Shown: positions 31,761 to 44,214 of the stretch, in pieces
Layout: every line of letters starts with the position of its first letter
Position numbering within the stretch: position 1 is the stretch's first letter
Assembly: GCA_035771175.1 (NCBI GenBank)
Contig: CM069600.1
Coordinates: 10,377,729-10,441,728, forward strand
DNA length: 64,000 nt
From: Paratinospora sagittata
Taxonomy: Eukaryota > Streptophyta > Magnoliopsida > Ranunculales > Menispermaceae
Direction: 5' to 3'
The notes under the pieces: model-generated
What the model was told of the DNA's origin: nothing
Seen by the model: only the letters and a program-made list of their open reading frames with translations
Database searches by the model: none
Position numbers and translations under genes: made by a program

Positions 31761-33129
31761 TCACAAATGAAGAGCCATCACCATTACAAAACAATTTTCC
31801 AGATGAGCATTTCTTTTCCATTCAAAAGACAACTCCCTGGTATGCTGATATTGTTAATTATCTAGTTACTAGAACACTGCCAGATGATCTGTCTAGAACT
31901 CAAAAAGATAAAATCAAAAGTGTTGCTAAATATTACGTTTGGGATAATCCTTATTTATGGAAACATTGCTCTGACCAAATTTTTCGAAGGTGTGTCTCTC
32001 AACAAGAAATCCCTTCCGTTTTAAAATTTTGTCATTCATATGCATGTGGAGGACATTTTGGTCCTAAGAAAATAGCCCGTAAGGTATTAGAGTGTGGACT
32101 ATTTTGGCCTACTTTGTTTCATGATTCATATATGTTTTGTAAGGTTTGTGAACCTTGTCAGAAAACTAGAAATTTAGGGCATAGAGATCAAATGCCACTT
32201 ACCCCTATTCTTGTTTGTGAGATATTTGATGTTTGGGGTATTGATTTTATGGGCCCTTTCCCTTCTTCTTATGGTAATGTTTACATTATTCTTGTTGTGG
32301 ATTATGTTTCAAAGTGGATAGAAGCTAAGGCTACCCGGACTGACGATGCTAAAGTTGTTGTAGATTTTGTCAAATCTCATATTTTTGTCAGGTTCGGAAC
32401 ACCAAAAGCTATAATCAGTAACCGAGGCACTCATTTTTGCAATAGAGTGGGGGAAGCTTTATTGAAGAAATACAATGTTACTCACCTCATCTCTACTGCT
32501 TATCATCCACAAACAAGTGGACAAGTTGAGGTATCCAATAGAGAAATCAAGTCCATACTTGAGAAGACTGTCAACCCGAATAGGAAAGATTGGAGTATGC
32601 GGCTTGATGATGCACTATGGGCCTACCGAACAACCTACAAGACCCCTATAGGTATGTCTCATTACCGTTTGGTATTTGGCAAACCATGTCATCTTCCTGT
32701 TGAGCTAGAACATAAGGCGTATTTGGCTGTCAAGCATTGTAATATGAGGATGGATGAGGCGGGTACACAAAGGAAATTACAACTGCAAGAGCTAGAGGAA
32801 ATTCGTAATGACGCCCATGAGAGTCAAATTTACAAGGAAAAGACAAAGCCTTTCATGATCAAGTGATTTCCAGAAAAAAAAATTCAGTTGGTCAGAATGT
32901 TTTACTTTTTCATTATAGATTGAAATTATTTTATGGTAAATTGCGTTCTAGATGGGTTGGACCTTTTATTGTTACTAACGTATTTCCTCATGGTGCAGTT
33001 GAGATACAAAGTCCGGACACTGGTAAAATTTTTAAGGTCAATGGACATCGCTTAAAACCTTTTTATGAAGGCTTTCAGGCGTGTAATGTTGAAAAGATTG
33101 ATTTGGAATGCCTGTTTTATGGACAATAA
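31761..33129 (+). pseudogene. Athila-like integrase
   Basis: [20 protein letters not shown] near 31795 leads into the zinc-binding segment ([13 protein letters not shown], then [10 protein letters not shown]) and the core. [10 protein letters not shown] holds the first Asp (about 32240). [10 protein letters not shown] (about 32410) has Asn where the second catalytic Asp belongs. [16 protein letters not shown] holds the Glu (about 32510). The C-terminal module [17 protein letters not shown] follows near 32960. An open frame of 415 codons (31619-32866) covers most of it, but its first ~50 codons are antisense RNase H. A frameshift near 32860 moves the tail to another frame, ending at 33129. The Asp to Asn change predicts loss of strand transfer. 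Confidence 0.9.
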
Positions 33130-34926
33130 GGTGTGACCACGTCTAGCCAAAGACATTAAAGAAAGGCGCTTCTTGAGAGGCAACCCAAATTTTTTATAGC
33201 TATATTTTATTTTCTTTTAGTATTAGAAATTATTTTTATGCTTTTTATAATTTTTGTTAAATTTTTTGAAGTGCAATCCACATTCTAGAAATATACCCTC
33301 CACGTCTGCTACACCTTCTCAGGGTCGATATGATGACCAATTTCAAAGACTCGAGCTTCGGATTGCGAGGATAGAGGAAAACATGGTCGCTTTCTTTTCT
33401 CATGCAGGACACCCACCTAGGATGTAAATGATGTTTTGCTGATGCTCAACATTTTCAGGGAAGTCTTTTGCTTACTTTTGCTCCCTGTCCTTTTGTTCTT
33501 TTTGTCATTTTTGAGCATCTGTTTTTTATCCATTGAGGACAATGTATGGATTAGGTGTGGGGGAGAGAACTTGACATTTAAATTGTGAATTTGCTTTGAA
33601 CATGATGAATAGTTTAGTTTCAATTGTTCATATTTGTTTCATATTTCATTTTTGCTAGAAGAAAATTTTTCAAAATCTAAGTATGCTTTAGTTCTTGTTT
33701 GTTGATTTTTCTTTTCAGAATTCTAGATTCTTTTCAGGCTTATCCTTAAATGAGTTGACTTGAAATAAAATAGGGGATTAGCATGAATAGTTGAGTTCTT
33801 ATTTGCTAGACAGCGATTGATTGTCTTGAATGAAAAATGTGCATGATGTGATACACATTCAACTTTTTGTGAGCTTTTGAGCCAATGAGCACTTATTACA
33901 TTATGTTCCATTTTCTTGTTGAGTGATTGTCATACATAGTTTGATTATTCTAGAACTTGCTTTGTTATGCATGTTGAGACTACATTGTTGAGTTGGATGC
34001 ATTAAAATGATAAGGGCATTTAGGTTTAGCCATTTTAACTTTCTCAAAAGCCTACCCTGATTTTACCCTTAGAAAGCCAATTTTGAGCCTTACCCTTTTC
34101 TTTGTTGAACTAACCATGATATAAGCAATATTAAACCCTTCTTGTTGACCCCTCTTTTGAACCTTGAATTGAAGGATTGTATGAGCTTATTTACATGAAG
34201 ATTCAATTGTCTTTGAGAAGTTTGAAAGATGTTGGAAATAAAGTTATTCAAATTGCAATTTTCTTGATCTCTCAAGAAAAAAGAAAAAAAAGGAAAAAAA
34301 AAAAAAGGAAAAAGAAAATAAATGGATGCAAAGTTGAATTCGAACTCAAGTGCTTAAATATTGTGAAATACTGAGTCCTAAAAAATAAAAATAAAAAGAG
34401 AGCAATTGTAATTGTGTTGATGCAACTTGGAGTAAAGAGAACATTTGAGATTATTGAATTTGAATTTCATGTGAAGGATTTGTACAATTCCTTTGATTGA
34501 TTTTCCCAAAGATTCCTTCTTATCAAACCTTACCTAAGCCCCATTACACCCTATTTTAAAGACCCTTAGATTTTTGCATTTGACTCATATTTAGTGGTGG
34601 AGATGTGATATATTAGTAAGCTTATGGTAATATCCTTCTATGTTTTGACTTGAGAGTTTATTGATACCCTAAAATCTTTTGAGTGTATAGAGTGAATCCA
34701 ATGAGAGGGTATTAAATCTTGTTGCATTTTGATTTTGAAACGATTGTTAGAATGATTATTCACTTGTGTTGGTTTATAAGAGTTTATTCTATGAATTGCT
34801 TGTTTCTTGTATTTTGATTTGAGTCTTTTGAGTTGAGATAGAAGAAAGAAGGATGATGAGAAGAGTTAATGAATTTGAGCTATTGTATGCTTGAGGACAA
34901 GCATTGCTTAAGTATGGGGAATTCGA
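33130..34926 (+). other. Athila-like 3' non-coding spacer
   Basis: No coding sequence. The phrase CTTGAGAGGCAACCCAAA at about 33170 and CATTGAGGACAATGTATGG at 33532 are typical of the region after pol in Athila elements. A second GAGGACAAGC phrase and a purine-rich GTATGGGGAATTCGA (34911-34926) come just before the LTR and are the likely polypurine tract. Confidence 0.7.
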
Positions 34927-36405
34927 TGGAGTGCATAATAGCTATATAACTTGTGACTTCCCCTTGTTCTTTAATGTTTAAAAATGCTTAAATCTTGGAT
35001 TTTGATTATGTTTTGTATTTTGTGAAGTAGATTAAAGAATTGCATCAAAATGAGGTTGGAATCGAATACTTAACATGATTTGAACGAAGTCATAAATTTT
35101 GAAGAAAATTTGGAGCTCAAGACTATGAACGATCTAGAAGAGGTTTTTACTTAAGGCGCGGGCGCGTTCTATTTACCCAGTGTGTGCAGAGTTGAGTTCG
35201 TTCGATAGATAGAGTGTGGGCATGCCTTATCATTCCATACAATTCCTATTTTTGGCCGTGATTTTTAGAGGAAAAGATGTGGTTGACAGCCGGAAGAGTT
35301 TTTAATTGAGGCTATCTTTATTTTAAATCTTTTTGGAAAGTCTTTGTTGATTCCCTTTAGGATTTTTATCTTTATTAAGGAAAGGATCAATGTTAATGGG
35401 ATTTCCTTATTAAAGTTGGATATTTACTTTTACTAGAATTCCTTTTTTTTAGAGTTGGAAAGCTAGATTCCCTTAAGGAGGATTTATTTTTAGATAGCTA
35501 GATATATAATTATATATTTAGAGGAGGGACTCTTAATCAAGAGAACGGAGAATTCTCCCTTTTTTTTTGTGTTCTTCCTTCTTTCATGTGTAACTAAATA
35601 TTTTCTTTTGGCCAAAGGATAGTTGAAGTTTGGGATTCTTCAAGAATTGTGAGATCTAATTAATTTTCATTATTCTTTTATTCTTAAGTATTTATCTATC
35701 TTCGGTAATTCTAGAGATTATTGTTTTGGTTGATTGAGCAAAGGGCCCGTTGTTTGATTGTCAAAATAATATATCGCCATTTAGAATTTCAAATTCGTAA
35801 TTGTTTGAATATTCTAATACTTATGGTAAAATAACATAGTTGATTATAAGAGAGATTTTCAATTTATGTTATGAAGGTATGTAATCTAATCTAAATGAAC
35901 TGAGCCTGTGTGTTTGTTGGTTAGAATTGGTGGTCTCTCTAGTTTTTAATGCTATTGATAAATTAAATCCTAAGAGCTTGTTTAGGGTTGTTTATTGATA
36001 AGAGAAATAATCGAAGAGCTTGTTTTGATTATCGAGAATGTAAAGAGAAATAGGTTATTAGAGCTTGTTAATAACCATAACCAATTTATTCAATATTAAA
36101 AGAATCTATCTCTGCATCAATGATCAATTCTATGAATCAAAACTGAAATTATCCCTTTGGCTGGATACTTGTCTTATATTGATTTTTCATTTAATTGCAT
36201 TCTTGTTATTAATTAATATTGTTTTTCTTCAAATTGTTTTTAATTTTAATAAATTTCAAAACCCCCCTTCTTTTATTTTTATTTTTATTAATTTTCGAAA
36301 AAATAAATCTAATCAATCTTTGTGGACACGACCCTGCTCATCACTGCATACAATTTATATTTTTAAGAGTAAGAATTTATTTTTGTTGAACTCTGACACC
36401 CATCA
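34927..36405 (+). repeat. Athila-like 3' LTR, about 1.48 kb
   Basis: It begins TGGAGTGCATAATAGC after the polypurine tract. It ends near GAACTCTGACACCCATCA, wording usual for this group. A TATA-like AT block near 35500 and a T-rich leader near 35560 could be its promoter. The reading frame at 36065-36448 lies across its end and is not a gene. Confidence 0.65.
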
Positions 36406-37954
36406 ACTATCTACCCTTATCTTTGACCTTTCCAAAAACACAAACTAGAATATCAAAGTTATCCTCCTACATTTCCAAACACACACACACACACTAATAA
36501 ATAATACACATGGATGAACACTACAAACACACACACACACTTGAGTAAAACTTTGTAGCTTCCCCTTCCAACATTCATTCTCACTACTTGAACGGCCAAA
36601 TTATTTTTTAAAAGTTTTTAACATGAAATGACATATTTAACCTTAGAATACACCCACCACCACTTAATTAATGTATATATATATAAATAATCTTTTTGAC
36701 GTCCAATGATAGTTGAACCTTAAGGTAAGCTTAACTAAATCTTTATGTTCAACCAAGCATCGCCAAACGTTAACATCAAGGTTTGACCAAGTATATTGAT
36801 TTAACCTCATCGTTAAGGTTTTCCCAACCATGGTTAAACCTTTCCTCTAGATAGTTGAATCTCTCTTAAAATGCTTATAAATGGGGTTAATTATTTGTTC
36901 CTATTAATTAAACATGATTAAACCTTAATTTTGTCAAGTTTGGTCTCCTTATTGTGAGGTTTGGCTAAGCTTAGTTGAAACTCAAGGTTATGGTTCAAGC
37001 TCAAGGTTGTGGTTGGCTAACTCGACTGAACCTCAAGTTTGTGGTTCACCTTAAAACTATGGTTGTCTGAACAAGAACAAGAGAGATCATTTTTACAATG
37101 CATGTGTATATATTCTCGATTATCTTAACTTAGTTTTTAACTTAAAAAGAGTGCAATCAACAAAGGGGAGACGCAATGAATCAAAATTCTTTAAATCTTG
37201 GACACATGTCTCCTTCATATTTAAAGTTCAATATGTCTTCCATTTTCTTCTTCTACTGAACCTATGATGAAGCCTAGCTAAATACGTTTCTATCTTGAAG
37301 CTTAATATATCTTTTTACCAAACATATAGGCATTGATTCTCTTAAAGAAAATTCTTCAATCATATATCTATATTTTGAGTAGACAATTGAGAATGCAAAT
37401 AGAATATAATCATAATTAGTATGAAGAATTAACAATTATTTTTGAAGATCCTCTAATAAACTGAAGGCACATGGTCCAATGCTAAGAACTAATTTCAATA
37501 CCGAGTCACTTTCTATATTCCAATTTGAACCTACAAAGTGGAGAAGATTGTTCTTTTCTCATCTTCTAGTGTAAATTATATATTTCAGGAATTTTTTTTA
37601 ATATTTTCTTGTATTGGGTAATTGAGGGTAAATAAATAAGTAACAAACAAATCTTCCTAGTATAATAATTAATTAATAAGATAATAATAGCATTTTAATT
37701 TGAAAGACTACTATATGTTGGCTTTAACTTATACCACACCATTTTGCATCATATGGTAATATACTTTTTGAGGATGATGCATTCGCTCTTCCATTTTCTT
37801 TTTTTATAAAAAAAAAAAAAGCATCAATGCTTGTGGATGATGCATTAACTCTTCTATTTTCTCTATTATTCCAATGAACATTATTGATATAAGATTTGAC
37901 CAACACCAAATAATAATAAATTAGAGAGAATGTGCTAAATTGAAACCTGTCAAG

Positions 37955-38165
37955 TTGTTTGTTCGCTTATTGTACCAACGTGCCTTATTTGGACGCTAGT
38001 ATTACCTTTACAGAGTGAACAGCTTTCAATAAAATTAACTAGATTTATCCCCAAATTGATAGGTGAGGTCACAATAGACCTACTTAAATATCAAGTATTC
38101 TGAAGTAGCAAGCTGTCTTCCATTCACTATTTAAAGTTACTAAGGACAAGACCGCAACCACAGAG
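37955..38165. repeat. Fragment related to the Tekay-like LTR
   Basis: Collinear with about 30515-30715 of the 5' LTR. Shared phrases include AGCTTTCAA, GATAGGTGAG against GAGAGGTGAG, CTACTTAAATA, CAAGCTGTCTTCC against CACACTGTCTCCC, and TTCACTATTTAAAGTTACT. It is a stray LTR piece with no visible partner. Confidence 0.8.
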
Positions 38166-38673
38166 CATACTAAAAATTTTCCAGAGGATCCGACACCACT
38201 TCTTGGGAAACGCATATAATATTATACTATTAAATGGTAAAATAAAGACAATAACTATAAAAAGTAGAGAGACGGAAGTTTTACGTAATTCGGTTTTGAG
38301 ACATACGTCTACGGACAGAATGTAAAAACTTTATTATAAATTATAGATTACAACTCTCTTTTTACTTTCAAAGAGAAAACAATGAGACTCCCTCTCTTGA
38401 TCTAGATAAACTCTTTAGTAGAGAACTAATAGAAAATTTTGATCATTTATATCTCAATGAATTGAATTAAATTTTGAGTCCATGAGAGGAGAAGGTTATA
38501 AATAAAATATTATTATTTTAATATTTTATCTTTTTGGCCTTAATATGACCTAACAAACATAATTATATATATACAAATAATCCTTCATGCTAGACTATAC
38601 ATTAATTGATGTAGTAATGAATTTTAGGATCATCCATTTATTCTCAACTTTATAATTTTTATTTTTTACTTAC

Positions 38674-39026
38674 GGTGTGTTTGATAGTTAAGAAAAATTT
38701 TCTTTTAGAAAATTATATTTTCTAAGAAAATTTTTTAGAAAAAATGTATTTGAGAAAATTTCTAATAATTGTTTGGTTAGACATAAATTTTTTTCTCAAA
38801 GTTAGTTATTAGTTAATTATTTAATTAGATAATTGTAACATCTTCAAATTTAGTACAAAAATAATTTTTTATGAGAAAAAAAAATTTCACCTCTTTACCT
38901 GAGAAAATTATGACCAAAAAAGGGGAGTCCGAAAAAAAAAATTTCTCAGTTCTTTTACCAACCATACACTAAAAAATAAAATTTTCTATTCAAATTTTTT
39001 TTTATTTTCTTACTTACCAAACACAT
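38674..39026. mobile_element. MITE-like element, about 350 bp
   Basis: The left end GGTGTGTTTGATAGTTAAG and the reverse complement of the right end (ATGTGTTTGGTAAGTAAG) are imperfect inverted repeats of about 24 bp. The inside is AT-rich with GAGAAAATT-type repeats and no ORF. GTGTTTGG-type ends are common in plant hAT-related MITEs. No clear target duplication was found. Confidence 0.5.
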
Positions 39027-39576
39027 TCTTAATTTTAATATAAATAATTGATAGTGCATGTAAGAAGATTGTGAATAATCATTAAGATGAGAAAATAACT
39101 TCACTTTATTGAACTCTCCAATCCACCAAATGGGAGCAAATTAATGTAGTAAAGAATAAAAAGGAATTTCTCCTATTAGAAAGTGATATATATATATATA
39201 TATGAGAGAGAGAGTGAGAGTGAAAGAACAATCCTACTTTATGCTAACTCAAGCATTTAATATTTTATTTCTACACGGGGGCATGATGATTCTTGATTTG
39301 TTCCCCATTTCTTGGTTCCTTTGCATCTCCTCCAATATTTATTTATCTTCTTTTTTAAGAAGAAATAATTGAAGAGAGTCAAGCCACGTGTTTCAACGAC
39401 AAGACAACAAGTTTCAAAAATGGAAAGGAAAGGAAAGGAAAGGTATCTTAGTGGAAGGAATTCATTATTCCTTTTCATAAACCATACTTGTCGCATAGAC
39501 TTTTTCATCACTACAAGTTTCAAGCAATAGTTTTTTTTTTTTTTTTTTTTTTGTCTTTTTGTCTTTTTGTCTTTTT

Positions 39577-40145
39577 GTCTTATTATTATTATTATTATTA
39601 TTATTTATTTTTATTTATTTTTATGATCACTTTCTGCCATCTGTATAGGTGGGCTGGCAAGGGATGGGACATCTTCCCAATCTGAATCTTCATAGGAAAA
39701 CTCCAACTTGAATTTAACCCTTTTAAGAAAATATTTTATTTAAAATATTCAGATTCAGATTCTCACTTTGTTTATACGTAAGATTTAAAAAATAACTATT
39801 TTTTGATTAAGCATTTTTTGAGAATATTGTTGCTTTTAAATTTGATAAAGTGAATGCTTACTTTTATTATTATTATTTTTTTATTTTTATTTTTTTTTAT
39901 GATCACTTTCTGCCATCTGTATAGGTGGACTGGTAGACATCGTCCAAATCTGAATCTCCATAGGAAAATTCGAATTTGAATTTAATCTTTTAAGGAAATA
40001 TTTTATTTAAAATATTCAGATTCAGATTCTCACTTTGTTTAATTTAAAAAATATTTTTATAATTATTTTTAAAAAATAACTATTTTTTGATTAAGCATTT
40101 TTTGAGAATATTGTTGCTTTTAAATTTGATAAAGTGAATGCTTAC
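39577..40145. repeat. 276-bp tandem duplication
   Basis: ATGATCACTTTCTGCCATCT begins at 39623 and again at 39899. The copies stay alike through TATAGGTGG, TCCATAGGAAAA, ATTTAAAATATTCAGATTC and GATAAAGTGAATGCTTAC to 39861 and 40145. A TTA/T-rich tract precedes both copies, so the tract is part of the unit. Differences are few, mainly a 21-base insertion and some substitutions. Confidence 0.93.
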
Positions 40146-40569
40146 TCATAAGGTTAGTAAGGTTTGTCTGAACCCTGATGTCCAATTTTCACTATCAGGT
40201 AGTGCTTGGCCATTTTTGCACCATTAATGTGAGAATTAATGGATTCTGAGGATGCTAGCACTCGCTCTCATTTTTTATTAGCAGTAGAAACTTTTTTACT
40301 TATTTGTAAAGATAAAGAATCAAACTCCAGACTGAAAGTAAAAAGTTTTGAATACACATCATTGAAATTAGTCAACATTTGTCAGCTGAAGCGACTTCTA
40401 ATTCAAGAACAATAAATAAATTGATCATTCTTATCTAAGTACCAAAAAAAAAAATAAAAAAAAATAAAAAAAAAAATCATTGATAAACATCTCAAATTCA
40501 AATCGTCGTCCCTCTTGCGATCTCTTGCCCTAAATAAGATAAAATACTATAACTAAAGAGCATGAAATC

Positions 40570-41107
40570 TAAGTCTTAAAAATAGAGGAAATTGTGGAAG
40601 TAGCTAGTGGGGAAATTACTTAGATTGATAAATTACTATATTGCTATAACATCACTAAAACTAATTAATTTAAAATTAAAATAACTATAAAGTTTTCATG
40701 GATAGTATTAGAAGAAATGCAAAAACGATCACAAGATTAAGTGTGTGGACACATGTATTACACCTAATTTCTACTTTATAATTTTATAATTTATTATCTA
40801 TGATATTGTTGTTTTTGTTGAAAAAAAATTATACTTAATGAAATAAGAAGGGTGAATGTTATTTAAAATAAAGTAGCTAGGGCAAATAAGTGAGTTATAA
40901 TTAATGAAGTCAAACTTGAAAAATACCAATATAAGCTTTAAAAATGGAAGAGATAATAGGAGTACTAACAAGAAAATTTTAAAAAAAAAAGTTAGATTGT
41001 TGAATTACAATATTGTTTGTTCCATCACTACAACTATATTTTTAAATTTAAAAACATAACAATAAAATCTTCGAGGGAAGTTTTGATAAAATTGCAAAAA
41101 CGTTCAT
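40570..41107. repeat. Diverged direct duplication, units at 40570-40732 and 40932-41107
   Basis: Both units run TAAG, CTTAAAAAT, GAT or TTAGATTG, AATTAC, ATATTG, CATCACTA, TTTAAATTAAAA, AAATTGCAAAAACG with many changes. The distance between them is about 365 bp. Confidence 0.6.
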
Positions 41108-41955
41108 GTGACGAATTTTCTAACTTTTGACATTATAATAGTACAGAGACAAATACTTGATCTATAAGCTCATTTTATTGTCATTTTCACAAATCAACCT
41201 TTCAAACCTGTAATTATCTTTTATTTATTTATTTTTGAGGTAAATAATTATCTTTTATTTTAAAGAATCTTATAGGACTAATATAATAATTTAAGTATTT
41301 TAACTAACTTCCACTCCCATCAATGCTACCATATTTTTTTCTTTTTGTGGCTTACTTTACATATTGCTTCCCTATTTTAGTATTTTCAATCCTAAACTTC
41401 TTCATTTTTCTACCCTTTTTCTAGTTTCTAACCAAAAAAAAAAAGTATTTTGCTTGTTCTACACATCATCAAATATTTCACAAACATAATAAGAACATTA
41501 GTAAATCCTATGACTAAAAATTTTGTTTTGAACTAAAAATCTAAATTTTATTTAGTATATAATAAAGATTATTTAATTATAATTATTGTTGTAGTTGTTG
41601 TCGTCGTCGTCAACAACAACAAAAATTTTGATCTAATTAATAATCTATACAATTTATAAAGTTAATACTTCTTATTGACGGTGTGTTGCTTTATCATAAT
41701 ACCAATATACCCTTTTTTATCTATTAGGAATTCTGATTTCCAAATCATATTGTAAACAGTAAAGGGGTATTTTTGGAACAATTAATCTAACTAACCCACA
41801 TTTTCAGTTTTCATCTTTTTCTCTATGTTCACATTGATGAAACTTAATCCTTTACATATCTTTGAAATTAAAATAAAAAATATTATAAAATATAACTATT
41901 TTAAGAATTAAGAACAATTTTATAGTAAGTACTAAAAATAACTCATGACATATAT

Positions 41956-42653
41956 TGTTGGACCACATACTGAGCATAAGACATGTCAACCACGTCGGTC
42001 TCGCCAAGTAGGATGTAATGCAAACCAAGTTGATAGACCGATCTGTTCTGAACAAAGAGTATCGATCTACTCAGCCAAGCATACAACTCGAGGCTTGGTC
42101 GGTCCCACCGACCAAGGTGAAAAATTTGTCGAACCAGCGGATAACGACCGTGCAAGATTTACTACGACAAACTCGGGATTCTCTACTTGTCCGACCATGA
42201 TAAGGACTATCCAACCTCCCAAGTCCTACTTGAAGACTACTCAGCTCTTCCAGTTCGACTAGGAAAGAACTAAATCTCTCCTAATTCGGATAGGATGAAG
42301 ATTGAAACCTTCCTGATCCGATTGGAATACTTCTGGGTATTTCTAGTTCGACTACAACCATACTACAAGGCCAAAGACCCAACTCTATAAAAACCCTGTC
42401 ACCCCTAAGGGGGAAGGAAAGCAACTCTCGACCCAGTTCAGTACCATTAACTCTACGAAGCTCTGAACTAACTTAGGTCGGAGGGTTTTTGGCCGACACC
42501 ACACCGGTGTTCCTTATAGTAACCTATTCTCTCTTGTTTTCCTCTCTCAGACCATCAATCTCCGGCAACCTTTCCAACACTTCGACGAGTCCCAGATCAT
42601 CCTATTTCCTCTACCTCATCGTCTACTGGTGTTGGTCAAATCTTGCACCAACA
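41956..42653 (+). repeat. 5' LTR of Tat/Retand-like element A
   Basis: It starts TGTTGGACC and ends ACCAACA, with a primer binding site right after it. The start GAGCATAAGACATGTC also occurs on the minus strand in the truncated 3' LTR of element B (57100-57147). A TATA box TATAAAAA at 42386 precedes the likely transcript start. Confidence 0.82.
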
Positions 42654-42674
42654 TTTGACGCCATAAGTGGGGAT
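42654..42674 (+). other. Primer binding site of element A
   Basis: TTTGACGCCATAAGTGGGG follows the LTR directly and resembles the TTGGCGCC...GGGG sites of Tat/Athila elements with a few changes. Confidence 0.65.
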
Positions 42675-42706
42675 AGACATTGTAAGTTAGAAACAACTCT
42701 GTCACC

Positions 42707-44210
42707 ATGCATCAGGAGGCAAAAATACCCGTTGAGGTGGAGCTCGTCGCCACACCAGTGGTACCCCAAGCCAAAAGGGGAAGACCACCAAAAAAGCAGT
42801 CAAAGAACTCTGCTCTGAAATCAAGGTCGACAGCCATAGAGAGGAACCTGGAGAAAATGTCTCGAAACGTCTTGGAGCAGCAACGGGTGTTAAGGAAGGT
42901 ACTCCCCCTTCGACCACTTCATAGTCACCTACCACATCCTAGCCCTCGACCTCAGAAAAAGGAAAATGGTAAGTGTCGAAGTGTAACCTCGAAGAAGAGG
43001 TCGGTATTAGAGAAACAATCTCCAAACTCAAATCGTAAGTCTTTATCTGCCAAAGACTTGTGTCGCTCATTAGACACCAAGAAAAGTCATAGCTCGGTAT
43101 TTTCCCGGATCAGGTCGGCTCTTCTAGAAAAGCTGAGATCCACGAAACCTACCTCATACAGGTCGGTACCTTCAAAAAGAGCTGCGACAGGAAAACCTAG
43201 CCCTGTTAGGTCGGTGTCAAGAAATTCGTACAGATCTAAGCATTCTGAGACTATTAGATCGACACCTAGACACTACCAGGAGTATAAGGAACTCCCTTCT
43301 CCCTTCATCGAAGACATACTCCAGACACCTCTACCAAAGAATGTCAAGACTATAGAAGTCAGGACGTACAAAGGGAAGGTGGACCCGAGAGAGCACATCG
43401 AGAACTACAAGTCTTGGATGGAATTCAAAGGCTATGACGACACCACCATGTGCAAGGGTTTCTAGATCACCCTTGGCGGACTAGCTAGGAAGTGGTACCG
43501 AAAGCTCAGAACCGGTTCTTTATGTTCTTTTGGGCACTTAGCTCACAAGTTCGTGAATCACTTTGCTGGAAAAAAGGAAAGAGAAAAACATGTGAATAGT
43601 TTGCTTGCTATCAGGCAAAAGAAAAGTGAAACTTTGAAGGAATACCTTGATCGTTCCTATGATGTACGAGTTAGACGACTGTGACGACAAGACGACGCTT
43701 TCTTGCAAGATTAAGGCCTGAGAAGTTCTATTATTCCCTTGGAAAAAAGCAAGCCTGGACCTACGAAGAAATCTTGGACCAGGCAAAGAAGTACATTAAT
43801 GCCGATGAGCAGAACGATGCAAAGCAAGGGGAAGATGGGTCCCTGAAGAGCTCGAAAAAAGACAATAAGCGAAAAAGGGAGTATAATTCAAAAGAGGACA
43901 ACCGAGAGGGAAAGAAATCAAACTTTGGCGGTCGAAAGCAGAGGTGTTACAAAGTACCTCAAAATGTTTACTCCAACTACACGCCTCTTACTGCCTCACG
44001 AGAGCAGGTTTTCCTTGATATTCAAAATAGAGACTGTGTTAGATGGCCCAAAAAGCTGAAAACACATGCAGAGCAGAGGGATAAGAAAAAATAATGTCGA
44101 TATCATCAAGACCATGGTCACGATACCGACCAGTGCTACGATCTCAAGCAAGAAATCGAGATGTTTATTCATAAAGGTCATCTGAAGGAGTTTGTGAAGG
44201 ACTCTAACCA
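42707..44210 (+). pseudogene. Tat/Retand-like gag
   Basis: The ATG at 42707 opens a Lys/Arg/Ser-rich N-terminal region (RGRPPKK, then many RS pairs). The conserved core SPFIEDILQTPLPKNVKTIE, KVDPREHIENYKSWMEF follows near 43300-43430. After an in-frame TAG at 43463 it continues LGGLARKWYRKLRTGSLCSF and LDRSYDVRVRRL, then changes frame. The end (43800-44100) is Lys/Glu-rich and meets YHQDHGHDTDQCYDLKQEIE near 44100-44160, a remnant of the Gag end/zinc-knuckle region. The wording PLP...P.EHI..Y..WM and ARKWY fits Tat-branch Gag. Confidence 0.85.
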
Positions 44211-44214
44211 GTAG

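Larger units (their letters stand above)
31155..36405 (+). mobile_element. Athila-like Gypsy retrotransposon, 3' half only
   Basis: Plus-strand pol (end of RT, RNase H, integrase), a 1.8-kb non-coding spacer and one LTR (34927-36405) are present; gag, PR and most of RT are absent. The sequence starts exactly where the Tekay-like LTR ends, so the 5' half was cut by that insertion and later lost or moved. Integrase wording ([24 protein letters not shown]) and the spacer phrases AGGCAACCCAAA and TGAGGACAATG are typical of the Athila branch. Confidence 0.82.
36406..41955. other. Intergenic, no gene seen
   Basis: AT-rich. It holds two short (AC)n runs at about 36479-36494 and 36526-36541, an LTR fragment, a MITE-like element, a 276-bp tandem duplication and an older duplication, all listed separately. 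No coding exon was found on either strand. Confidence 0.6.

Noticed and set aside
32863..33129. Separate small gene after the integrase
   Set aside because: It continues the integrase C-terminal module ([17 protein letters not shown]) after a frameshift.
36065..36448. 127-codon plus-strand ORF with hydrophobic stretches
   Set aside because: It crosses the end of the Athila-like LTR and consists of AT-rich low-complexity sequence; no domain or splice context.
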